The notes under the pieces were generated by a model, which saw nothing but the letters and a program-made list of their open reading frames with translations, was not told where the DNA came from and made no database searches. From Limnovirga soli (GTDB lineage: Bacteria; Bacteroidota; Bacteroidia; Chitinophagales; Chitinophagaceae): 64,000 nt of DNA. Below, piece after piece: positions 9,695-18,684 of this stretch (the first letter of the stretch is position 1; the number at the start of each line of letters is the position of its first letter). The stretch lies in the NCBI RefSeq assembly GCF_013106755.1, contig NZ_WHPF01000017.1, positions 31,835 to 95,834 of the forward strand. Direction: 5' to 3'. The position numbers were made by a program, and so were the translations under genes.

Positions 9695-10855
9695 CTACAT
9701 CTGTATTAAAGTGGCTGCGAAGTTACGTGCCTCGCCATCGCTTTCAAAGTATTGTTCCAGCGTTGGTTTGGCTATAAAAGGTATTTTATTCATGGTACGT
9801 TCTACCATTTCGGTAATATCTAAAAAGCCAATACGGTTGCGTAAAAAGGCAAATACGGCAATTTCGTTGGCGGCATTTAAAATACAGGGCATATTACCAC
9901 CTTTTTGTAAGGCATCAATGGCCAATGCCAGGTTGCGAAATGTTTTATAGTCGGGCTCCTCAAAACCCAGTGTGCCGGGTTTTTTAAAATCGTACCGGGG
10001 AAATTTACTGCTAATGCGTTGTGGATACGCCAGTGCATATTGAATGGGAAGCTTCATATCGGGCAAACCCATTTGGGCTTTTATGCTGCCATCTTCAAAC
10101 TGCACCATACTGTGTATAATGCTTTGCGGGTGAATAACCACCTGCACCTGTTCAGGCTGCAGGTTAAACAACCATTTGGCTTCAATCATTTCCAGCCCTT
10201 TATTCATTAGGGTGGCAGAATCGATGGTTATTTTGGCGCCCATGGTCCAATTAGGGTGTTGCAGGGCATGATCTCTTTTTACATTTACCAAAAAATTGGG
10301 CTTTTTACCCAGAAATGGTCCACCGCTGGCGGTAAGTATTACTTTTTCAATTTTATTGCGGCCTTCGCCAACCAGACATTGAAATATGGCTGAGTGCTCA
10401 CTATCCACAGGAATAATGGCTGCTTTGTTTTCAGCCGCTTTTTTCATTACAATATCGCCGGCTACTACCAGTGTTTCCTTATTAGCCAATGCAATGGTTT
10501 TGCCATTTTCTATTGCGCTTAGGGTAGATTTTAAACCTGCAAACCCAACAATGGCGGCAATCATAATATCATAGCAATCCATAGAAGCTACTTCTTCCAG
10601 GGCTTCTTCGCCGGCAAAAACCTTTACATGGGTTTTAGAAAGGGCTTCTTTTACCGACTGATATTTTTTTTCATCCCCAATTACTACCATATTGGGGTTA
10701 AATTTCAGGGCTTGCGCTATCAGTAAAGTATCGTTGGTATGCGCCGTAAGTATTTCTACCGAAAATTTATCGGCGTGAGCTTCTATCACCTCCAGTGCCT
10801 GTGTGCCTATTGAACCTGTTGAGCCAAATATGGCAATTCGTTTTAGTTGAGACAT
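9695..10855 (-). CDS. dxr: 1-deoxy-D-xylulose-5-phosphate reductoisomerase
   Basis: Catalyses the NADPH-dependent rearrangement and reduction of DXP to MEP, the first committed step of the non-mevalonate isoprenoid pathway, in the cytosol. The 386 residues show the NADP-binding GSTGSIG at residues 11-17, the metal/substrate motifs PVDSEHSAIFQ and ASGGPF, and MNKGLEMIEAKWLF. It is full length with no damage seen. rseP follows on the same strand; upstream is a 316-base gap with two opposed repeat copies. Confidence 0.97.
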   Translation of the reverse strand: MSQLKRIAIFGSTGSIGTQALEVIEAHADKFSVEILTAHTNDTLLIAQALKFNPNMVVIGDEKKYQSVKEALSKTHVKVFAGEEALEEVASMDCYDIMIAAIVGFAGLKSTLSAIENGKTIALANKETLVVAGDIVMKKAAENKAAIIPVDSEHSAIFQCLVGEGRNKIEKVILTASGGPFLGKKPNFLVNVKRDHALQHPNWTMGAKITIDSATLMNKGLEMIEAKWLFNLQPEQVQVVIHPQSIIHSMVQFEDGSIKAQMGLPDMKLPIQYALAYPQRISSKFPRYDFKKPGTLGFEEPDYKTFRNLALAIDALQKGGNMPCILNAANEIAVFAFLRNRIGFLDITEMVERTMNKIPFIAKPTLEQYFESDGEARNFAATLIQM

Positions 10856-10997
10856 GCTTTTTATGGTTAGTCTTTTTTTACAATGTTGGTAAAGGTAACA
10901 GAAATACCCACTTGGCTAAAAGTGAATTGGTAGTTTTCCGTTTCATGAAATTGTTATTAATAAGATTTCAAATTAAAATTTGTTTTTCTTTTTTGTT

Positions 10998-11050
10998 GAG
11001 CCTGGCTGCTGATTATGAATAAGGCATCCGTTGCGTCGCACATGGCGGGG
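10998..11050 (-). repeat. Interspersed repeat family 1, copy 3a (inverted partner of 3b)
   Basis: A minus-sense, partly degenerate copy: core GTGCGACGCAACGGATGC and tail AGCCAGGCTC. It faces copy 3b about 50 bases away; together they fill the dxr-GH3 gap. Confidence 0.7.
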
Positions 11051-11095
11051 TTCTGTTCGCTGCCCGGCAACAAACAGCCTTTTTAAAAATAGCCC

Positions 11096-11169
11096 CATAG
11101 TATTGTTGCCGTTGAAGTGTGCGACGCAAGTAAAGCCAAATGATATTTTCAACTGCCTGGCTAATAATG
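11096..11169 (+). repeat. Interspersed repeat family 1, copy 3b
   Basis: Plus-sense: CATAGTATTGTTGCCG head, core AGTGTGCGACGCAAG, AAAGCC, then tail GCCTGGCTAATAATG, ending three bases from the stop codon of the GH3-like gene. Confidence 0.85.
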
Positions 11170-11171
11170 CA

Positions 11172-12671
11172 TTACACCTGCGTAATATATGGCGCCAGTG
11201 CATTGGCAATGGTTCTGTCGTTACTTAAGCGGGGTAATTTGTTTTGTCCGCCCAGCTTGCCAATAGATTTCATATAATCTATAAACCCGTTTTTGCGTAT
11301 TTGTGTTATTTTAAGTTCCTGTAAAATATTGCCGGTAATAAGGTCATCGTAATACACGTTTTTAGCCCTTAGGTTATTGTCTACCTTTTGTTTAAAGGCA
11401 TCTATATTAGCAGGCAGGTTTTCGAACTCGATAAACCATTCGTGATAGCTTTTTTCATTGTTTTGCTGCACCATGGGGGCAACAGTAAATTCTACTATTT
11501 TAATGTTTTCTTCGTTGGCGGTTTTAAGCAGGGCAGCTTCCACTTCTTCTCCAATTACATGTTCGCCAAAGGCAGAAATAAAATGTTTGATACGGCCGCT
11601 AACAATAATACGGTAGGGAGATGTAGATACAAATTTGATGGTATCGCCCAGGTTATAGCCCCATAATCCGGCATTATTATTAATGATAAGGGCATAGTTT
11701 TCGCCAATTTTCACTTCTTCCAGTGAAAGTCGGGTCGGGTTTTCGTTAAATATTTCTGTTGCCGGAATAAATTCAAAGAAAATACCCGAGTTGGTGTTAA
11801 GCAGTAATCCCGGTTCGGTTTGGCTATCCTGAAAGGCAAAAAAGCCTTCGCTTGCCGGGAAAAGCTCAATGCTATCTATTTTACGGCCAATGCTTTCAAA
11901 TATTTTGGCTTTATAGGGTTCAAAATTTACACCGCCTTGCACCATCAGGTTAAAATTGGGGAATAGTTCACCTACTTTTTTGCCAGATTTTTCCATTAAC
12001 CGGTCAAAATACATTTGCATCCACGGCGGAATACCACTTATCAAAGTCATATTCTGATGGTAGGTTTCCTCAACTATTTTATCCAGTTTGGCTTCCCATT
12101 CCTCAATACAATTGGTTTGATAACTGGGTAATTGGTTGCCCCGCAGGTATTTTGGAACGTGGTGATTTACAATGCCGCTAAGGCGGCCGGTGGGTATACC
12201 GGCAATACGATCCAGTTCGGGTGAGCCACTTAAAAAAATCATTTTGCCTTGTGTAAAGGCATAATTACCTGTTTGTGCCAGATAGCATAATAAGGCATCG
12301 CGGGCAGAATTGATGTGATTGGGAATAGATTCTTTTGTTATTGGAATGTATTTTACCCCGCTGGTTGTACCACTTGTTTTGGCAAAATAGATGGGTTTAC
12401 CCTTCCATAAAACATTATGGCGGCCCTCCTTTATTTTTTCGATATAGGGCTTTAACAGCTCATAATCTCGTATTGGAACCTGTTTTTTAAAGTCTTCGTA
12501 ATTATGGATATTACTAAAGCCGTGGTCTTTACCAAAATCGGTATTGATGGCCGATTTTATCAGACTTTTTAAAATGTGTTGCTGATCTGCCACGGCAGTT
12601 TCCATGCCTTTGGCTATCTTATTATATATATAATTGGCAAACGGACGGGCTAATAGCGATTTTAAATTCAT
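11172..12671 (-). CDS. GH3 auxin-responsive promoter family protein
   Basis: A 499-residue adenylate-forming enzyme of the GH3 family, related to plant acyl acid-amido synthetases. The ATP-binding signature YFAKTSGTTSG is clear near residue 95, followed by IPITKES and, in the C-terminal half, LFPASEGFFAFQ and the NNAGLWGYNLGDTIKF segment. Bacterial members are widespread in Bacteroidota, but their substrates are not known; no neighbouring gene points to one. The start gives a conventional N-terminus (MNLKSLLARPFANYIYNKI). Confidence 0.88.
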   Translation of the reverse strand: MNLKSLLARPFANYIYNKIAKGMETAVADQQHILKSLIKSAINTDFGKDHGFSNIHNYEDFKKQVPIRDYELLKPYIEKIKEGRHNVLWKGKPIYFAKTSGTTSGVKYIPITKESIPNHINSARDALLCYLAQTGNYAFTQGKMIFLSGSPELDRIAGIPTGRLSGIVNHHVPKYLRGNQLPSYQTNCIEEWEAKLDKIVEETYHQNMTLISGIPPWMQMYFDRLMEKSGKKVGELFPNFNLMVQGGVNFEPYKAKIFESIGRKIDSIELFPASEGFFAFQDSQTEPGLLLNTNSGIFFEFIPATEIFNENPTRLSLEEVKIGENYALIINNNAGLWGYNLGDTIKFVSTSPYRIIVSGRIKHFISAFGEHVIGEEVEAALLKTANEENIKIVEFTVAPMVQQNNEKSYHEWFIEFENLPANIDAFKQKVDNNLRAKNVYYDDLITGNILQELKITQIRKNGFIDYMKSIGKLGGQNKLPRLSNDRTIANALAPYITQV

Positions 12672-12818
12672 ATTGAAAGTATAAACAGGGTGTCAAAAAT
12701 AGTACTACCCTGCCAGTTCTGCGGCATAGAAATCTTAATTTTGCAAAAGAATTGGCAGTAAGATATAGAATCTTAAAAGAAATTTGTTGGGAGATGTAAC
12801 AAATTAAAGTAAAACTCC

Positions 12819-12826
12819 TACCTTCG
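12819..12826 (+). promoter_or_regulatory. Probable -7 promoter element for rplU-rpmA
   Basis: TACCTTCG matches the Bacteroidota -7 consensus TAnnTTTG at seven of eight positions and lies 21 bases before the rplU start. A clear TTTG -33 box at the right distance was not found, so this rests on the -7 box alone. Confidence 0.45.
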
Positions 12827-12847
12827 CCGTCCTAATTTTTTAAAGTT

Positions 12848-13153
12848 ATGTTAGCAGTTGTAAAAATAGCGGGCCAGCAGTTTAAAGTACAAACCGGAGA
12901 TAGTTTGTATGTTCCTCATATCGCAGGTAAGACTGGAGATAAAGTAGAATTCAGTGATGTGTTGCTTGTTGACAATGACGGTGTATTAACAGCCGGCAAA
13001 GATGTAACAGCAGTTGTAACCGCTGAAATTGTAAATGACCTTGTTAAAGGTGATAAGGTGATTGCTTTCAAAATGAAAAGAAGGAAAGGTTTTCGCAAAA
13101 AAACCGGTCACAGAACTCAGTATACACAAATCAAAATTGAAAGCATTGCATAG
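12848..13153 (+). CDS. rplU: 50S ribosomal protein L21
   Basis: A 101-residue L21 with the family's beginning (MLAVVKIAGQQFKVQTGD) and basic C-terminal signature (FKMKRRKGFRKKTGHRTQYTQIKI). A large-subunit protein that binds 23S rRNA. rpmA follows after 69 bases, the normal bacterial pairing. A short upstream region carries a TACCTTCG -7 box. Confidence 0.98.
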   Translation: MLAVVKIAGQQFKVQTGDSLYVPHIAGKTGDKVEFSDVLLVDNDGVLTAGKDVTAVVTAEIVNDLVKGDKVIAFKMKRRKGFRKKTGHRTQYTQIKIESIA

Positions 13154-13222
13154 TATGCATGTTTTTTAATAAGGTATTTGTATAATAAATAAATCATAAT
13201 CACATTTAGATAATCATTTTTT

Positions 13223-13489
13223 ATGGCACACAAAAAAGGTGAAGGTAGTGTAAAGAATGGACGTGACTCACAGAGCAAGCGTCTTGGTGTTAAAATATTT
13301 GGTGGTCAACCTGCCATCGCTGGTAATGTTATTTTACGCCAGAGAGGAACTGTATATCATCCCGGTACTAATGTAGGAGTGGGAAGAGATTTTACATTAT
13401 TTGCATTAACTGATGGTACTGTTCAATTCAAAAAAGGAAGATTAAACAGGTCTACTGTTTCTGTTGTTCCAGTAGAAGTAACTGCATAG
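13223..13489 (+). CDS. rpmA: 50S ribosomal protein L27
   Basis: An 88-residue L27: [20 protein letters not shown], then [29 protein letters not shown]. The N-terminus reaches the peptidyl transferase centre. There is no N-terminal extension of the type that needs proteolytic removal in Firmicutes. Confidence 0.98.
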   Translation: MAHKKGEGSVKNGRDSQSKRLGVKIFGGQPAIAGNVILRQRGTVYHPGTNVGVGRDFTLFALTDGTVQFKKGRLNRSTVSVVPVEVTA

Positions 13490-13499
13490 ATTTTATTTT

Positions 13500-13532
13500 T
13501 TTGGCAGTTATCATAAAGTTTTTTTATTTTTA
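13500..13532 (+). promoter_or_regulatory. Possible promoter of the H1-like gene
   Basis: TTTG at 13500-13503, a 21-base spacer and TATTTTTA at 13525-13532 resemble the Bacteroidota -33/-7 pair. It lies 36 bases before the start codon of the basic protein, suggesting separate transcription from rplU-rpmA. The region is very T-rich, so chance is a concern. Confidence 0.4.
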
Positions 13533-13567
13533 TGGCATATTTACTAACCATTTAAATTTAAAAGAAC

Positions 13568-13825
13568 ATGGCAACTGCAAAAAAAGCTGCTAAAAAAGCT
13601 GCTCCAAAAAAAGCTGCTGCTCCTAAGAAAGCCGCTGCTCCGAAAAAAGCTGCTGCTCCTAAGAAAGCTGCTGCTCCAAAAAAAGCCGCTAAAGCTGCTG
13701 CACCTAAAAAAGCTGCTGCTCCTAAAAAGGCTGCTGCTCCAAAGAAAGCCGCTGCTCCTAAAAAAGCTGCTGCTCCTAAAAAGGCTGCTGCAAAAGCTGC
13801 TCCAAAGAAAGCCGCTAAGAAATAA
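13568..13825 (+). CDS. Lysine/alanine-rich histone H1-like DNA-binding protein
   Basis: An 85-residue protein made almost wholly of KKAAAP units (the motif APKKAA repeated about ten times) with no hydrophobic or acidic part. Such low-complexity basic proteins resemble the tail of eukaryotic histone H1 and bacterial Hc1/AlgP-type proteins and bind DNA or RNA through charge. The codons alternate (GCT/GCC, AAA/AAG), so the repeat is kept at the protein level and is not a pure recent DNA expansion. A strong hairpin terminator follows at 13855. Role in chromosome compaction is inferred. Confidence 0.8.
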   Translation: MATAKKAAKKAAPKKAAAPKKAAAPKKAAAPKKAAAPKKAAKAAAPKKAAAPKKAAAPKKAAAPKKAAAPKKAAAKAAPKKAAKK

Positions 13826-13854
13826 TCTTAGGCTTTACAGCACAATAAAATTGA

Positions 13855-13886
13855 GTCCCGGTAATTTACCGGGACTTTTTATTTTT
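13855..13886 (+). terminator. Rho-independent terminator after the H1-like gene
   Basis: A perfect 10-bp stem (GTCCCGGTAA / TTACCGGGAC, 13855-13875, one-base centre) followed by TTTTTATTTTT. Confidence 0.92.
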
Positions 13887-13902
13887 AGACAAAACATAGT
13901 TT

Positions 13903-15576
13903 ATGGATAACTATACCATTGCTGATAATTTTTCTTTGCTGGCCAAACTGATGGATATACATGGCGAGAATAGTTTTAAATCAAAATCGTATTCATCTGC
14001 AGCATTTGCCATTGAAAAATTACCCATTGAATTAGCAACATTAAGCGAGGAGAGAATATTTGCCATTAAAGGGGTAGGAGAAGCTATAGGCAAAAAAATT
14101 ATAGAACAAATCAGCACAGGCCAGCTATCATTATTAAATGAGTACCTATCTAAAACACCTTCTGGGATTTTGGATATGCTTTCTATTAAAGGCCTTGGTC
14201 CCAAAAAAATTGCTGTCATCTGGAAAGATCTGGAGATTGAAAGTTTGGGCGAGCTATTATACGCCTGTAATGAAAACCGGTTATTATTATACAAAGGATT
14301 TGGAGAAAAAACCCAGCAAAATATAAAAGAGGCCATTGAATACTTCTTAAATAATATAGGCAGTTATTTATATCAACAGGTAGAACAATATGCAGAGAAT
14401 GCACAACTAATATTGCAACAGCAGTTTCCTGCAGCAAAATTTGCTTTAGCGGGTGATTTTATAAGGCATATGGAAACTATTGACCAACTGGTGTGGGTAA
14501 CTACTGTTGAACAGGAAGTGCTGACCACCTATTTGGCTAAAGATGAAACTTATACTATAGAAAAATTAGCTGCTAACCTAACACAGGCAAAAGGCAAAGA
14601 GAATCTCTTACTTGTATTTAAACATGTACCACCTGAAATATTTTATCAAACAGTGTTTGAAAACTCCTGCAGTGATCTTTTTCTGGATACCTGGAAACAA
14701 AGATTCCCGTTTGCAGGTGAATATGAAAGTGAAGCAGCAATTTTTGAGAATGCTGGTGTACCATTTATTCCAGCCTATTTACGGGAAACTGCGGCAATTG
14801 TATCATCAGCCGTAAAAAATAACCTTCCGGTGGTGATACAGGATGCAGATATAGCAGGCATTATTCACAGCCATAGCAAATGGAGTGATGGATCGAATAG
14901 CATTGAAGAAATGATTGTAGCAGCTAAACAAAAGGGGTTACAATATCTTGTTATCAGCGATCACTCTAAATCGGCTTTTTACGCCAATGGCTTGTATGAA
15001 GAAAGAATTATTGCACAACACGAGGAGATAGATGCTTTAAACGCCAAATATGCTCCATTTAAGGTGTTTAAGAGTATTGAATCAGATATACTGAATGATG
15101 GCAGCCTGGATTATCATAATTCGGTTTTAAGCAGCTTTGATCTGGTAATAGCATCTGTACATTCGAATTTGAAGATGAAAGAAGATAAAGCCATGATGCG
15201 TTTACTGGCCGCCATTGAAAATCCCTATACTTCCATTTTGGGCCATATGACCGGGCGCCTGTTATTAAGCAGAAACGGATACCCGGTTGATCATAAAAAA
15301 ATTATTGACGCATGTGCCGCCAATGCGGTGGTTATTGAATTAAATGCACATCCCAAACGATTGGATATAGATTGGCGCTGGATAGATTACTGCACGGAAA
15401 AGGGAGTAATGATTTCTATTGACCCCGATGCGCATACTATTGAAGGGTACAAGGATATTCATTATGGGGTACTTGCTGCCCAAAAAGCCGGCATTACAAA
15501 AGCACAAAACCTGAGCAGTTTTTCCCTGGCACAAATGGAAATTTTTATTGCACAACAAAAATCCAAGAGACCTTAA
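13903..15576 (+). CDS. PolX-like protein: HhH + degenerate polymerase-beta domain + PHP phosphoesterase
   Basis: 557 residues with the layout of bacterial PolX. Residues 1-150 carry helix-hairpin-helix repeats (IKGVGEAIGKKI, IKGLGPKKIAVIW, YKGFGEKTQQNI). The nucleotidyltransferase region follows, but the GSxRR and DxD signatures are replaced by GDFIRHMETIDQLVWV (near residue 183) and no third aspartate precedes VPPEIF, so polymerase activity is probably lost. From residue 320 the PHP metal site is intact: HSHSKWSDG, ISDHSKS, IESDILNDGSLDY, ASVHSN, GHMTGRLL and DPDAH. It is thus probably a DNA-targeted 3'-5' exonuclease or phosphoesterase. It starts 16 bases after the terminator of the preceding gene. 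Confidence 0.87.
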   Translation: MDNYTIADNFSLLAKLMDIHGENSFKSKSYSSAAFAIEKLPIELATLSEERIFAIKGVGEAIGKKIIEQISTGQLSLLNEYLSKTPSGILDMLSIKGLGPKKIAVIWKDLEIESLGELLYACNENRLLLYKGFGEKTQQNIKEAIEYFLNNIGSYLYQQVEQYAENAQLILQQQFPAAKFALAGDFIRHMETIDQLVWVTTVEQEVLTTYLAKDETYTIEKLAANLTQAKGKENLLLVFKHVPPEIFYQTVFENSCSDLFLDTWKQRFPFAGEYESEAAIFENAGVPFIPAYLRETAAIVSSAVKNNLPVVIQDADIAGIIHSHSKWSDGSNSIEEMIVAAKQKGLQYLVISDHSKSAFYANGLYEERIIAQHEEIDALNAKYAPFKVFKSIESDILNDGSLDYHNSVLSSFDLVIASVHSNLKMKEDKAMMRLLAAIENPYTSILGHMTGRLLLSRNGYPVDHKKIIDACAANAVVIELNAHPKRLDIDWRWIDYCTEKGVMISIDPDAHTIEGYKDIHYGVLAAQKAGITKAQNLSSFSLAQMEIFIAQQKSKRP

Positions 15577-15620
15577 TTATTTTATAGCTGTTTTTTATTG
15601 GTTAAGTACAGGTTTGATGC

Positions 15621-15690
15621 CATGGAAGCGGAACCCCGAACCGAGCGTGGCAAGCGGTGATGCCCATACTATTGCAGCTGGTTAACAAAT
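15621..15690 (+). repeat. Interspersed repeat family 2, copy a
   Basis: Contains GAACCGAGCGTGGCAAG followed by CGGTGATGCCCATACTATT and the tail GCAGCTGGTTAACAAA. The first part differs from family 1, but the segment after GCAAG matches family 1 copies 5 to 7 (GCGGYGATGCCC). Confidence 0.75.
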
Positions 15691-15772
15691 ACTTCATTTT
15701 AATAATTAAGGTTCTATTATAGGTGGTAATGGCAAAGTTTTTTAAGTGAACTAAACTTCTTTAATTTGTAAT

Positions 15773-16363
15773 ATGAGATTAATACTTACGGCAATTTTAA
15801 TGGCTCTTTTCTATGTGGCTTGTAGCCCCGGCACCAAAATGTTTGCAACGGAAACAGAAGCAGGCACTGATTTTTCAAAATACAAAACATATGCTCTGTT
15901 GCCAACCGATGATACATCATACGCCAAAATGGTGAATAAGCAATTGTTTGAACAATACCTGGCACAAGCAGGGATTTACCAGATAGAGAAAAAACGACTG
16001 GTAAAAGATTCAATACATCCGGATTGTTATTTTAAATACACTATGGTGATGAACAGGAAATACGAAACCAATCAGCAATCTCAGTTGGTGTATAAGCCCG
16101 AAGTGTATACCCCGGCTTTTGATAATAATGCCCGCATTTATTATTTTAGTTCAGATAACCGCCCCGTCATTTACAAAGGAAAAATGGAAGTAAGTACTTT
16201 TAGAGAAGGTGCATTAATTATTGACATGATTGACGCTGCTACAAAGAATGTTGTTTGGAGAACTTCTTATACCTATAAGCATGATGAAGCAGCTTTGCCA
16301 ACACTTAAAACGGCTGTAGATATAATAGTACCTGCTTTGTTTAAAAAATTTCCTGTGAAATAA
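15773..16363 (+). CDS. DUF4136-like lipoprotein
   Basis: A 196-residue protein with a lipoprotein signal peptide (MRLILTAILMALFYVAC, lipobox cysteine at residue 17). The mature part begins with a FSKYKTYALLP segment typical of DUF4136 envelope lipoproteins, in which a conserved FxxYKTY motif opens the domain, and ends with a TAVDIIVPALFKKFP helix. Function is unknown for the family. A clear terminator follows at 16386. Confidence 0.75.
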   Translation: MRLILTAILMALFYVACSPGTKMFATETEAGTDFSKYKTYALLPTDDTSYAKMVNKQLFEQYLAQAGIYQIEKKRLVKDSIHPDCYFKYTMVMNRKYETNQQSQLVYKPEVYTPAFDNNARIYYFSSDNRPVIYKGKMEVSTFREGALIIDMIDAATKNVVWRTSYTYKHDEAALPTLKTAVDIIVPALFKKFPVK

Positions 16364-16385
16364 AATATAGTAACCTAAAGAATTA

Positions 16386-16412
16386 AAGCTGCTTGAAAGG
16401 CAGCTTTTTTTA
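16386..16412 (+). terminator. Rho-independent terminator
   Basis: The stem AAGCTGC / GCAGCTT (16386-16392 with 16400-16406) with a 7-base loop and a run of T lies downstream of the DUF4136-like gene. Confidence 0.85.
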
Positions 16413-16469
16413 TTTATGTATTTCTTAACTAACTTTTTAACTCCCCTGGTATTAACAAAAAATGCTTGT

Positions 16470-17174
16470 ATGAAATTGTTTAAACAACTTATGTGGCTAA
16501 TTATACCTGCTGCTTTCATGTCTGTATCCTGTACCAGTAACGAAATTGGTTTTAGTAAAGATGTAAATCCCGAAACGATATTCAGCAGTTATAATATTAA
16601 TTACGATGAAGGTGATGATAGTGTTAACTGTTTTATGCAGTTTCGTTTTGCCGGCGAAAATGGCACCACACTTATTTTAAGCAAGCCCAGTAATATTGCC
16701 ATAGACGAAAAAATCATAGAGGTAGATAGCTCTACAGCCTTTGGTGCTTTTTATTTGGTGCGTTTTGGTGTAAATGATTTTAACGGGTCCCATCAAATAG
16801 TGTTTACAGATATAAATGGCAAAACCCATACAGAGAATTTTAGCTTTAGCAAAATAAATTGCATAACGCCAATACCCGCTGTTGTAACTACTGATTCATT
16901 GGCCATTTTGCAGTTCTCAGGCGCAGCTCGCAACGATGAAATTTCCGTGTCCATCTCCGATACTGCTTCTGCTACCGCAGATATAGAAATTCAGGAAGAA
17001 ATAAGGAATAATAAAATACAAATTCCCATTGCCCAATTAAATACCCTAAGTAAAGGGCCAATAGAAATTAATATTCATATGCATCGAGCCTTGCCATTAA
17101 AACATGCTACCAATCAGGGAGGCGAATTTATTATTCAGCAAAACATTACCGTGGCTAAAACCATTTTGCAATAG
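16470..17174 (+). CDS. Hypothetical lipoprotein
   Basis: The frame is open from 16416, but the ATG at 16470 gives a proper lipoprotein signal (MKLFKQLMWLIIPAAFMSVSC, cysteine at residue 21), so I start there: 234 residues. The mature part is predicted to be beta-rich with no family I recognise. Being downstream of the terminator at 16386 it is probably its own unit. Surface or periplasmic anchoring is inferred from the lipobox; no further function can be read. Confidence 0.7.
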   Translation: MKLFKQLMWLIIPAAFMSVSCTSNEIGFSKDVNPETIFSSYNINYDEGDDSVNCFMQFRFAGENGTTLILSKPSNIAIDEKIIEVDSSTAFGAFYLVRFGVNDFNGSHQIVFTDINGKTHTENFSFSKINCITPIPAVVTTDSLAILQFSGAARNDEISVSISDTASATADIEIQEEIRNNKIQIPIAQLNTLSKGPIEINIHMHRALPLKHATNQGGEFIIQQNITVAKTILQ

Positions 17175-17178
17175 TTAT

Positions 17179-17250
17179 TGTACCGGGCAATTGATTATTA
17201 ATGGGACATACTTGCGTCGCACTCTTGTACAGCAAATCTATAGGCTGCAG
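17179..17250 (-). repeat. Interspersed repeat family 1, copy 4
   Basis: Minus-sense, core ACAAGAGTGCGACGCAAG at 17212-17229, tail TTGCCCGGTACAATAA abutting the lipoprotein stop codon; the head is diverged (CTGCAGCCTATAGATTTGC). Confidence 0.85.
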
Positions 17251-17287
17251 ATAATGGCTGTAAAGTTGTAAATGCAATTATTTATTA

Positions 17288-18349
17288 TCAGGCAGCGGTT
17301 TTTACCCATTTTCGACTAATAAAAAAATACCATGCAAGTGCAGCCAGTATTCCAATAATGGATACCAAACCAATGCCTGAATAAGCTATCCTGTTATGCG
17401 CAAATACATGTTGTAAATTTTCCGAAGCATATAAAGGAAGCCCCGATATGGCAATAATAGTTCCTAAACTTAATGCCGCAGCAGTAGCGGGATATTGCGG
17501 GGCACTGCTATATAATAATTGCAGGGTAACCGGCACAGAGCTTTGTAAACAAGCTACCCCAAACCCAAATGCCAGTACATTATTATGACCAATTTGCAAT
17601 AATATAAATGCTGCTGGTAAACTAAATAACAACCATTTTTTCCATCCAATGGCATCAGCCATAAAACCACCAATCCATTTGCCGGTAAATGCACTTAGTC
17701 CGGCAACCAATAAACCATAAGGGTAATTAATGGCAAACCCATTTAGTAAGTCAAACAAAAATGAACGCAAACACATCATAAACAATAGAAGTATCATTAT
17801 CATATCATGGCTATCGGGTATATTATTTTGTGAAGCGGTTACTTTATAAACCGGAAACCCATTTTTTATGATGATTACCAATAAGCCAATCACCAAAAGC
17901 ATTGGAATTAAAATACTGTAAACAGGTAGCGACCCGCAAAAGCCACCAATGGCAAGACCTGCTACACCAGGGGCAGTAAAAATGCCCAATAATGAAAATT
18001 TATTTTTATGCAGCATCAGGCAAATACAACCACCCGTTACATGTAAAAGTGCCGATGCAATGCCCGCCACGCAAATAGCCAGCAGGGGTTGTATAAAAAA
18101 CAGGGCACAGGCCCCAATTAATAATAGCAACGCATTGATACCAAAAGCTTTTAAATTTTTGTTTTTATCCAGCCACATGCCAATGGGTAATTGCCCGCCA
18201 AAAGCCAATAGGGCATATAATATCAATGCTGTTACAATTTGGGTATTTTGCATAGTATTAGAAGCGTAGGCAAGCATAAAGCCAGCCACCCAATCGTTAA
18301 TGCCATGCGCTATGGCCCAGGAATAAATAATTTTTTTATCTGTCTGCAT
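17288..18349 (-). CDS. MFS-type membrane transporter
   Basis: 353 residues, almost entirely hydrophobic with about ten to twelve membrane segments and a Pro/Gly pattern of the major facilitator superfamily (GMWLDKNKNL between segments 2 and 3 stands where MFS proteins carry GxxxDRxGRR). It is slightly short for an MFS protein. Substrate unknown. It is the last gene of a three-gene minus-strand unit with two small envelope proteins (9-base gaps), so it may work with them. Confidence 0.65.
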   Translation of the reverse strand: MQTDKKIIYSWAIAHGINDWVAGFMLAYASNTMQNTQIVTALILYALLAFGGQLPIGMWLDKNKNLKAFGINALLLLIGACALFFIQPLLAICVAGIASALLHVTGGCICLMLHKNKFSLLGIFTAPGVAGLAIGGFCGSLPVYSILIPMLLVIGLLVIIIKNGFPVYKVTASQNNIPDSHDMIMILLLFMMCLRSFLFDLLNGFAINYPYGLLVAGLSAFTGKWIGGFMADAIGWKKWLLFSLPAAFILLQIGHNNVLAFGFGVACLQSSVPVTLQLLYSSAPQYPATAAALSLGTIIAISGLPLYASENLQHVFAHNRIAYSGIGLVSIIGILAALAWYFFISRKWVKTAA

Positions 18350-18358
18350 CCTGCTGTT

Positions 18359-18676
18359 TTAAAACAATGAATTACCGGTTATCAATAAACCAACCCCCAA
18401 ACTGCAACCGTTGGCAAGTAGCGAAGCCACCCAGGCTTTCCAAACATTGGCACTAAAGAACAATTGTAATACAATCGCCTCCATTATAAAAACGCCCAGT
18501 TCAAGCAGCCACAAGGGTAGGCCAGTATTATCAAATAATACCGTAAACAAAGGCCAGGTAAATAAATTAAGTAAAGTATCGGTAAACAGTGCGGTTTTCC
18601 ATTCAGTCCTGTATATCCATACCACAATAGGCAGTTCCAGTAAAAGTGTATACAGCAGGTATTGTAAAATTTGCAT
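18359..18676 (-). CDS. Small integral membrane protein, unknown
   Basis: A 105-residue protein with three to four hydrophobic segments (MQILQYLLYTLLLELPIVVW at the start). No family recognised. It is tightly placed between the 176-residue membrane-anchored protein (8 bases) and the MFS protein (9 bases), which supports translation as part of one mRNA. Confidence 0.65.
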   Translation of the reverse strand: MQILQYLLYTLLLELPIVVWIYRTEWKTALFTDTLLNLFTWPLFTVLFDNTGLPLWLLELGVFIMEAIVLQLFFSANVWKAWVASLLANGCSLGVGLLITGNSLF

Positions 18677-18684
18677 GCAGCGGC

